Shown here: in pieces, positions 57,828 to 64,000 of the stretch
Layout of the letters: every line of letters begins with the position of its first letter
Position numbering within the stretch: position 1 is the first letter of the stretch
NCBI RefSeq assembly: GCF_002964785.1
Contig: NZ_PQCC01000001.1
Coordinates: 300,676-364,675, forward strand
DNA length: 64,000 nucleotides
Source of the DNA: Pseudoalteromonas sp. T1lg48
GTDB lineage: Bacteria; Pseudomonadota; Gammaproteobacteria; Enterobacterales; Alteromonadaceae
Direction: 5' to 3'
The notes under the pieces: model-generated
Databases searched by the model: none
What the model saw: the letters and a program-made list of their open reading frames with translations, nothing else
Told to the model about the DNA's origin: nothing
Program-made: the position numbers and the translations under genes

Positions 57828-59690
57828 ATGAGCGCTAGTCAAGAGTTAATTCTTCCAACATCTTTATCACAATTTTCTCCAAAGCCTACATTTAACACTG
57901 TAGAAAGAGCGACTACTATATCGACAATCAAACATCACATAAAGGAGAGTAATAACGTCATAATAGAAGGCCCTAAAAATATTGGGAAGACAACAACTCT
58001 CTCACAAATTGCGAACACCCATATCAAAGATTCTATTGTGCTATTTGTTGATGACAGACAAAAGTTAAGCATAACTGATAACGATATTTGTAAAGACCTA
58101 TATATACAAGTTAGATCGTTTTATGATGGGGATGTAAATTTAGGTGAGCTCGTAAAACAAAAGGTATCCCTAAAAAAACTAAAAGAAGAATTTAGCTCTC
58201 TCCTTTATTATTTAAAAATAAACAATAAAACAGCAACTTTCATATTAGATGGCGTCATCGATCTAGATATAAAGGATGACTTCATTGCTAAGCTTTTTCT
58301 AATATTACCGTTTGACAAGCAAGTTAACTTCCTTATTTCTACTAAATCAAACAAAACAACAAGATACATCCCAAATAAGTTTGAACGATATTCGATAAAT
58401 ATCCTCAATATCGATGAAATTAGAGAGATGATTCCTGAATGCAAACAATCTCAAGCAGAAGAACTTATTTGTGCATATGGGGGCATGCCAGATAAAATTG
58501 CAACGGTAAGCCGCCTCGTCAAGACAGGAGAGTCAATTGAAGACATACTTCAAAACAACTGTAGCGGCGCAAATGAACTATATGATTATGAATATAAATT
58601 AGAAGTAACTGACAAGGCCGTAGAAGATATACTAGGAGTCATTGCATTCTCTCAAGGGAAGGTGACTAAGAATAAGCTATCTTCCATATTCAAAACTCCT
58701 ATCAGTGAAATCAATTCGTTAATCGAAAGAATCAGCTTTATTTTAGTCAATGATGACCTAGTTGAATTTGCATCTCAAGGCCACTACAACTTCATATCTG
58801 ACAAGTTAAAAACCAAAAAAATAAGATATCTGGACCTCCACATTGATGATTACAATAACAATAAAGGAAATGATACTAGCAGTCTTCCTGAGATAATTAG
58901 ATATTACAATGAAAAAGGAGACTCTCAGGGAGTTATATCGCAATTAAATGAAGAGCACATTCAAGACATATATAAAGAATCATCAAGCATAGCCGAACTA
59001 ACTAGAACTATTCAAGTAGGCTTGGACGCTGCCGTAAAGCTGAAAGATAGAGCCGCGATAAACAAATTTAATCTACTAAAATGCGCTCTTACTAATATCA
59101 ATAAATCCGAAGCTGTAGTCTCTGAACTGGAGTGTTATTTAACAGAGGGTGATCACTCTAAAGCACTTAACCTAATTGAAAGTAATGGATCATATGAAGA
59201 GAAATTGCAGCTTTACTGCATTTACTCAATATACCAAAAGAAAAACAAGACTGACGTTCGGCAAGATGTCTTGGATAAAATAAATTTTATTTTCGAGAAA
59301 GTTGAGAAAAGTAAGCTAAGCGTCGAAAGAGCAAGTGATATAGCAGCTGACTTATTACCAGTTTTTCCCGAAAAAGCTCTAAAGATCATTAACTCTTTAG
59401 ATCAACTTGACGCTGCGGGACAAAATAAGTCAGACGCCGCGTTTTACAAAATGTCACTATTAACTTTAACACGCCATGGTGAAAGCCTTGGTGATGACCT
59501 AAGTAAGCTATCTTCAACAGATGATAAGCGTACTGAAATGTTCAAGTCAGTAGAAATATTTAACCCGGACTCTCCTGCAGATAAGATAATAAAGCACGTA
59601 GATGAAATGGACGAATCAGGAGATAAAATATTCATTCTTCGAGCTTGGATCCAGAAAAACTATGATAAAGGCGCGCAATTGAACTCTTAG
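57828..59690 (+). CDS. STAND-like P-loop NTPase, N-terminal part of a frameshifted long gene
   Basis: The first 616 codons of a gene that continues in another frame to 62740. The Walker A is EGPKNIGKTT (48-55), Walker B TATFILDG (136-142), a sensor-like NFLISTKSN (167-175) and a GGMPDKIATVSR segment (218-229) that matches the GxP motif of STAND NTPases. A winged-helix-like stretch (about 262-330; GKVTKNKLSSIFKTPISEIN) follows, then helical repeat-like sequence. Strongly AT-rich. ATG 57828 has GGGA 9 nt upstream; ATG 57824 is out of frame and stops at once. The frame ends at 59690 because of a two-base insertion near 59671-59676. Function inferred: nucleotide-switch immunity protein. Confidence 0.8.
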   Translation: MSASQELILPTSLSQFSPKPTFNTVERATTISTIKHHIKESNNVIIEGPKNIGKTTTLSQIANTHIKDSIVLFVDDRQKLSITDNDICKDLYIQVRSFYDGDVNLGELVKQKVSLKKLKEEFSSLLYYLKINNKTATFILDGVIDLDIKDDFIAKLFLILPFDKQVNFLISTKSNKTTRYIPNKFERYSINILNIDEIREMIPECKQSQAEELICAYGGMPDKIATVSRLVKTGESIEDILQNNCSGANELYDYEYKLEVTDKAVEDILGVIAFSQGKVTKNKLSSIFKTPISEINSLIERISFILVNDDLVEFASQGHYNFISDKLKTKKIRYLDLHIDDYNNNKGNDTSSLPEIIRYYNEKGDSQGVISQLNEEHIQDIYKESSSIAELTRTIQVGLDAAVKLKDRAAINKFNLLKCALTNINKSEAVVSELECYLTEGDHSKALNLIESNGSYEEKLQLYCIYSIYQKKNKTDVRQDVLDKINFIFEKVEKSKLSVERASDIAADLLPVFPEKALKIINSLDQLDAAGQNKSDAAFYKMSLLTLTRHGESLGDDLSKLSSTDDKRTEMFKSVEIFNPDSPADKIIKHVDEMDESGDKIFILRAWIQKNYDKGAQLNS

Positions 59691-59827
59691 ATAGAATTCT
59701 TGATATTTCTATTGACTCTACTGATTTCTCAATAGATGCAAGGTTATTTTACGATATTAGTAAAGTTCTTACGGTTAAAAAACATATTGAACAAAATCCT
59801 GATAAGGTTAATAAAAGCTACCATCGA

Positions 59828-62740
59828 ATGCTCTCGCATTTAGACACTTTAAAAGAGAAAGGACCCACTCTGGAATATACCAAGCTTGTTATAAATATTG
59901 GTATATACGAAATAAACAAATCAATTTGCACCGACCGAATTTCAGAATTATATAGTTACCTTTCTAATATTAGTGACAAATCAATTGCACTAACATCCCT
60001 TTGCATATTATCCCTAAGCATAAAAAAGCTTAATAGGATAGATATTGAAAATGAAATTAACTCTTCTAAAGTAGAATTATTCGATAGCCTATTGTCTACT
60101 GATGCCTTCCATGTAGACATTTTTAGGGAGGCTATCGAAAATGAGTCAATTTACGACATTACCAATGCAATTAAGTGGAGTGAAAAGCTAAACACTCAAG
60201 ATCGAAGAAGCAAGGCAATGTCCATAATACTACAAACAACTATTTCTCATGACTTAGAGTTGGAGAACCATTCTTTTAATGACGTAGTGTGCCTCCTTCG
60301 GAAAGTAAAAAATGAGAGGTTTAGGGAAGACATCTATGAACCTTTTGTAGATTACTACTTCAAAAAATATGAGAGCAAAGGAAATTACAAAAAATTAAAC
60401 AGGGTTTTGAATAAAATAAAAAGTAACTATGTAAAATCAAAATGTCTTATCAGAGTTCTCTTGAATGCAAATAATTCTGAAAAAAATGTTGTAGATATAT
60501 CCGTTGTAAAAGAACAGCTTGAAAAGTCGATATCTGCTACTGATGGATTTGAGAATAAGGTCGAACTATACTTCTCGGCTCACAAAAGCTTATATAATAA
60601 TGATATTAAAGCAGCTAAAGGCTTTAAGGAAAAAGCTCTCCAACTGAAAGCCGAGAATTATGTAAAAGTTTCTGATTTTGCTGTTTACACTAAAGCTAGT
60701 ATAGACTTGGCTATAAGGTGTATCTATGAGTTAAATAAGCTAAATCTAATCAACAATGATGATATAGAGTTTCTTGCTTCTAAAATCAATCTGCTTGGTA
60801 GCGAAATTGAGAAGTCATATTGCTTGGCAAGACTAGTATCCTGTTTCCAAAAAAATAAAAACATTGATCAGGCAGACAAAATAATAGAGAAATATCTTCT
60901 ACCACTGCTTGATAGCTTCGATGAAAAAGATTCAAAAGAATTTGCTATGTGTTGTTACCATTGTCTACCGGTAATTTACTTCTTCCAATATGACTCTTTT
61001 GAAAATTACTTAGGTGGTGTTTATGACTTGTACAATGATATCAGTGAAAGTATTTTAGTCAGAATCGTAGATTACACATTAAATGACTGCCTTATCTATG
61101 ACCCATATAATCCTCTTAAAAAAAGTAACTTCCCTAACTTAAACTACAAATCACTAAAAAGCATTTGTAAGGTCTTAGACTTATCCCACAATGAAAACAG
61201 TCTGATCGTCATCTCGAAAAAAATTCTTGATGCAGTCCGATTCTTAAAACGTAAATCGAAAATATCAAAAGTTCAGATAGATGAGATCCTTAGTCAAATT
61301 AGAAATAATTATGATAGATTTCCTTTCTCAGATGGTATCAGTCACTTGGGTTACTTGGTGCTACTAAAAGCTATAGTGAAGAACTTCGATGATAAGGCGG
61401 AACCTAGTTCATGGGACGATTTAACAAATGGCGCAAGAGCTATATCAAATATCTCAGACAGAGCCTTTTTATTGTGTGAAATAGCGAGTTTAATGCCAGA
61501 AAGAAGCTCCCATATAAAGAAATCTTTATTCACCGAGTCTGAGTCTTCGATAAAACAACTATCATCAGAGCTGGAAAAATTAAATCGATACTCCGTACTG
61601 TGTGAGAATTCTTTTGAGTTCAATCAAAAGACAGCTCAAAAATTTTACAAGACAGCTCTTGAACTCTGTGCAAAAGGAAGTAACTCGAATTCAAAAGAAG
61701 CAAGACTAAAATTCATAGATATGGTTAGTAGATTTGATGAAACTTTCTCTTCAAGTCTTGTAACCATGTTTGATGACGATCCTGCTAGGGTCAAATCCAT
61801 TGACGACGCAATAAGTCGCAAAAAAGAAAGACAAGAGTTAGAGAATAAGTTTAAGAAATCGGCTGACGAAAGCGAAGAATCTTTAGCAAATGAGAACCGT
61901 AAAATTGCCAGAATAGCATGGGACTCTCTAGGTAACATTAACGCGAAGAGTTCACACTTCAACAAAGCATTTGATTTAAACAAAGTTATAACAAATGGCC
62001 AAGATTATTCTATTGAGTATTATTACAGAGTCTTCAGCTTCTACATTCACTACTTAGCAGAGGTCTATAATGGAGAAGATAATTTAAGGCAAAACATCAG
62101 ACCAATATTAGATACTCTTAAATCTAATATCCTAACAATATCAAAACTCTTTGCTCTTGAAGAGAAAGCCCAACTTGACACTGTTGAGGAAAAAAATGAT
62201 GACTATATAGTCGTCTCAGCTAGTAATGAAGGTGTCAATAAAGCGAAGGAGTTTTTGCAAGATTGGTTTCTATCAACAAAGAGCAATAAAGTTACCATTA
62301 TCGATCCGTACTTTGATTATGAATCCATAGAAATCTTAGCAGCCATGATCAATCGAGATCCCGACATTGATGTTTCAATTGTCACATCTATTGACAGCTT
62401 TAAGCGACTAAAAAGTGAAGGCGACGAATTCTTAGCTGATACTTTTAAAAAGTACTGGTCAAATAACATTGCAAGCGGTGAGTTACCCTCATTTAGCTTT
62501 CAGTCGCTAAGATATGGACCCAAACATGAATTCCCCATACATGATCGCTTTATCTATACCGAAAATTGCATGTTGTCTTCCGGAGGTTCATTAAATGGCT
62601 ATGGACGTAAAGTTATCCAAATAAGTAAGCTGTCTCTTAATGAAATGAGAGCAACCTTGGAGCAAGTAACACCTTTAATTAATGGAGAACAAAAGTATTT
62701 TAATCAGCAGAAACTTTACCGATCTCACGATGAAGTTTAA
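59828..62740 (+). CDS. Helical-repeat and PLD-like effector part of the same frameshifted gene
   Basis: The continuation of the STAND-like gene. This frame is open from 59669, and reading from 59678 (IELLDRILDISIDS...) joins smoothly to the first part, so ATG 59828 is not a natural start. About 850 residues of charged helical, TPR-like sequence and a coiled-coil stretch (ENKFKKSADESEESLANEN) precede a C-terminal phospholipase-D-like domain of about 160 residues. This shows VTIIDPYFDYES and a single HKD-type motif at 62540, HDRFIYTE...GGSLN, that is H-x-R-x4-E-x6-GG-x2-N, with Arg and Glu in place of Lys and Asp. Predicted nuclease or phosphodiesterase effector (inference). Confidence 0.78.
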   Translation: MLSHLDTLKEKGPTLEYTKLVINIGIYEINKSICTDRISELYSYLSNISDKSIALTSLCILSLSIKKLNRIDIENEINSSKVELFDSLLSTDAFHVDIFREAIENESIYDITNAIKWSEKLNTQDRRSKAMSIILQTTISHDLELENHSFNDVVCLLRKVKNERFREDIYEPFVDYYFKKYESKGNYKKLNRVLNKIKSNYVKSKCLIRVLLNANNSEKNVVDISVVKEQLEKSISATDGFENKVELYFSAHKSLYNNDIKAAKGFKEKALQLKAENYVKVSDFAVYTKASIDLAIRCIYELNKLNLINNDDIEFLASKINLLGSEIEKSYCLARLVSCFQKNKNIDQADKIIEKYLLPLLDSFDEKDSKEFAMCCYHCLPVIYFFQYDSFENYLGGVYDLYNDISESILVRIVDYTLNDCLIYDPYNPLKKSNFPNLNYKSLKSICKVLDLSHNENSLIVISKKILDAVRFLKRKSKISKVQIDEILSQIRNNYDRFPFSDGISHLGYLVLLKAIVKNFDDKAEPSSWDDLTNGARAISNISDRAFLLCEIASLMPERSSHIKKSLFTESESSIKQLSSELEKLNRYSVLCENSFEFNQKTAQKFYKTALELCAKGSNSNSKEARLKFIDMVSRFDETFSSSLVTMFDDDPARVKSIDDAISRKKERQELENKFKKSADESEESLANENRKIARIAWDSLGNINAKSSHFNKAFDLNKVITNGQDYSIEYYYRVFSFYIHYLAEVYNGEDNLRQNIRPILDTLKSNILTISKLFALEEKAQLDTVEEKNDDYIVVSASNEGVNKAKEFLQDWFLSTKSNKVTIIDPYFDYESIEILAAMINRDPDIDVSIVTSIDSFKRLKSEGDEFLADTFKKYWSNNIASGELPSFSFQSLRYGPKHEFPIHDRFIYTENCMLSSGGSLNGYGRKVIQISKLSLNEMRATLEQVTPLINGEQKYFNQQKLYRSHDEV

Positions 62741-62847
62741 TAGTAGCTTTTTATGCATGCTTTAATATTTCCAGATCCAGAAAGCTTCAAAAGGGAAATT
62801 TATTATTCCCCTTACATTTCATCCGAAACGGGATACGAGAAGAGTGA

Positions 62848-63418
62848 TCGTCCGCATGGATAGCGGGCGAAAACAGGCTCAGAGCAGGGACGTTCTGTGC
62901 CTGTTGGTTACGTTCATTTCTCATAGCGCGTTGAGGAAATGATGCAATGTTGGGGTGTCCTAGGTGTCCCAAGAGGAAATGGACAAGCATTTCCTTTTGG
63001 TCGTAGTCGGCGACCCGACAAAAATTGTCAGGTTGAAATCTGACCTACAGGTATCGACTTTCCCGTTAAAATTCGCGCTGGAGAAATCGGCTTTGCTGCG
63101 GCGCGTGGCTAAGACAGCGAGGCACGATGCCGAGCTAGATTTATCGGCACAGGGATGGGCCGTTAAATCGTGTCGCAGCCTAAGCGGAGCGTATAGCAAA
63201 AACCTGAGTTCGGAAGCATTGGCGAATTACGGGTTCGCGGAGTTTCCAAAGAGGGAGTCGAATCACTCCCTCTTTGGTTGTCGTCGCCAACGCGACAAGA
63301 TCGCACCACAGAGAGCTGTGGGGAGTTTTAACGGAAGAAGTGAGTAAGTTCACACAACCGAGCTTTAAAAGCTGTAGAAGTAATCAGAGGAGTGATAAAG
63401 GCCGCTGATGCGGCCTTT
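62848..63418 (+). ncRNA. Candidate structured RNA: run of about twelve hairpins
   Basis: A chain of perfect or near-perfect hairpins: 62848-62870 (8 bp), 62872-62905 (14 bp, one mismatch), 62915-62941 (9 bp, one bulge), 62969-63000 (13 bp), 63006-63019, 63027-63044, 63138-63169 (11 bp, one mismatch), 63222-63238, 63246-63277 (13 bp, perfect), 63278-63298 (6 bp), 63306-63321 (6 bp) and a terminator-like hairpin at 63397-63418. Five of them have hexanucleotide loops. A 127-codon frame at 62964-63347 passes through the hairpins and does not look like a protein. Strand unknown; plus is suggested by the terminal hairpin. Confidence 0.35.
63397..63418 (+). terminator. Terminator-like hairpin closing the hairpin run
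   Basis: AAAGGCCGC-TGAT-GCGGCCTTT followed by GGTTTGTTTG, a T-rich tail. Perfect 9-bp stem. Confidence 0.65.
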
Positions 63419-63499
63419 GGTTTGTTTGTAGGAAGCTGAGAGCTTACAAGCAAGGTTGCAAGGCTACGCCTTGCCAACACCAACGCAACTGTACGCCCT

Positions 63500-63540
63500 C
63501 CCGCTCCTCGCAGAGCTCGTCGCCTTCAAGCGGCGCGAGT
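63500..63540. repeat. GC-rich direct repeat A, copy 1
   Basis: A 41-nt unit beginning CCCGCTC and containing CGCAGAGCTC and CGCCTTCAAGCGGCG recurs exactly 100 nt later with three substitutions. No coding potential. Confidence 0.75.
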
Positions 63541-63543
63541 TCG

Positions 63544-63581
63544 CCTGCATCACCACCCTGCAAGGAATTCGTCCCTGAAGC
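63544..63581. repeat. Direct repeat B, copy 1
   Basis: CCTGCATCA, a variable stretch, then AGGAATTCGTCCCTGAAGC. The 19-nt core recurs identically at 63723-63741. Confidence 0.75.
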
Positions 63582-63599
63582 AGGGTTCCTGTCGGCGTC

Positions 63600-63640
63600 C
63601 CCGCTCATCGCAGAGCTCTTCGCCTTCAAGCGGCGAGAGT
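63600..63640. repeat. GC-rich direct repeat A, copy 2
   Basis: Matches 63500-63540 at 38 of 41 positions. Confidence 0.75.
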
Positions 63641-63704
63641 GAAATTATTCACTCTCTTGTTTCCGCTTTCAGCCATGCCTCCACCTCCGAGCGCTGCGAT
63701 TTAA

Positions 63705-63741
63705 CCTGCATCAGCACTCGCTAGGAATTCGTCCCTGAAGC
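63705..63741. repeat. Direct repeat B, copy 2
   Basis: Matches 63544-63581 with a one-base indel; the 19-nt core is identical. An 8-bp inverted repeat (GAAATAGC/GCTATTTC, 63782-63808) follows, and the rest up to 63865 shows nothing else recognisable. Confidence 0.75.
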
Positions 63742-63865
63742 TTGGTCCCGGCTCGGCATCCGTTGCCTCGCGCTCGAGCCTGAAATAGCTCCACGCTTTC
63801 GCTATTTCCGGGCGGCTCTCGCCCCTCACGCCGTGAAGCTGGTCTATAAGGTTTTTCACGCATAA

Positions 63866-63891
63866 AAAAAGGCGCCCTAAGGCGCCTTTTT
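63866..63891. terminator. Rho-independent terminator of tuf
   Basis: AAAAAGGCGCC-CTAA-GGCGCCTTTTT, perfect 11-bp stem, 15 nt after the tuf stop on the minus strand. Bidirectional. Confidence 0.95.
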
Positions 63892-63906
63892 ATTAAGCGT
63901 AAAAGC

Positions 63907-64000
63907 TTATTCTACGATTGATGCTACAACACCAGCACCAACTGTACGACCACCTTCACGGATCGCGAAACGTAGACCTTCGTCCATCGCGATTGGGCAG
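63907..64000 (-). CDS. tuf: Elongation factor Tu, C-terminal end (partial)
   Basis: The minus strand reads [16 protein letters not shown], then [13 protein letters not shown] and stop, the C-terminus of EF-Tu domain 3. The rest of the gene lies beyond the window. A strong terminator directly after the stop suggests it is the last gene of its operon, as tufA is in the str operon (inference). Confidence 0.97.
   Translation of the reverse strand, partial: CPIAMDEGLRFAIREGGRTVGAGVVASIVE

Noticed and set aside
63246..63277. Hairpin loop GTCGAATCAC looks like a tRNA T-arm
   Set aside because: The stem is 13 bp, far longer than a T-stem, and no D- or anticodon arm precedes it, so it is not a tRNA or a simple tRNA fragment.
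62964..63347. 127-codon open frame after the STAND-PLD gene
   Set aside because: It passes through several strong hairpins, has no recognisable motif, no clear ribosome binding site, and its composition looks like chance; more likely non-coding.
62741..63450. Retron msr-msd RNA as an explanation of the hairpin run
   Set aside because: No reverse transcriptase gene is present in the window, and I cannot identify the msr/msd inverted a1/a2 ends.
63444..63629. 61-codon minus-strand frame in the repeat region
   Set aside because: It is made of the GC-rich direct repeats and has no protein-like features.

Overview
The window reads as the chromosome of a free-living Gram-negative gammaproteobacterium of the Alteromonadales/Shewanella-like type. 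Supporting this are a complete type II secretion cluster (gspC to gspN) beside hslR-hslO-pckA-envZ-ompR-greB-tex-bioH-comF-nfuA, an aa3-type cytochrome oxidase locus beside lexA, AcnB, SrkA/DsbA, and proteins closely similar in length and sequence to their E. coli counterparts. I cannot name a genus from the sequence alone. Most of the window is close to 50% G+C by eye (30 of 60 bases in the line starting 57421).

Layout. 1-9.6 kb: the 3' part of uvrA, a membrane protein, a hotdog thioesterase, a 2-oxoglutarate oxygenase, a two-gene unit (2OG-Fe dioxygenase plus class V aminotransferase) and acnB. 9.8-17.2 kb: an OmpA-family porin, trmA, two tandem dsbA genes, srkA, ccoG and small hypotheticals. 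17.2-29.3 kb: a UPF0149 gene coupled to the T2SS operon gspCDEFGHIJKLMN on the minus strand; gspD carries a one-base frameshift. 29.4-40.8 kb: hslR-hslO, pckA with two identical palindromic operators upstream, envZ-ompR, greB, a CBS protein, tex, a small flagellar-axial-like protein, bioH and comF. 40.9-46.7 kb: an M14 metallopeptidase, nfuA, a MATE transporter and a polysaccharide deacetylase. 46.7-54.8 kb: cytochrome c oxidase structural genes (coxB with a fused cytochrome c domain, coxA, coxC) and assembly genes (ctaG, SURF1, a CxxC membrane protein, ctaA, ctaB, sco). 55.1-57.6 kb: lexA with two SOS boxes, a SpoIIAA-like protein, a frameshifted DUF924 gene and a thioesterase.

57.8-62.7 kb is clearly different: an AT-rich insertion (19 of 60 bases G+C in the line starting 57841) holding one very long gene, broken by a two-base frameshift. 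The restored protein is about 1,636 residues: an N-terminal STAND-like P-loop NTPase, a winged-helix-like stretch, roughly 1,000 residues of helical repeat-like sequence, and a C-terminal phospholipase-D-like domain with a variant HKD motif (H-x-R-x4-E-x6-G-G). This architecture suggests a nucleotide-switch immunity (antiphage) protein that carries its own nuclease or phosphodiesterase effector; it is the best candidate here for an undescribed system. It is followed by about 1.1 kb without a convincing gene. That stretch holds a run of about twelve strong hairpins (62848-63418), ending in a terminator-like hairpin, and then a cluster of GC-rich direct repeats. The window closes with the 3' end of a tuf gene (EF-Tu) on the minus strand.

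Three genes (gspD, DUF924, the STAND-like gene) each carry a small indel. They are either real lesions or assembly errors, and read mapping would decide.
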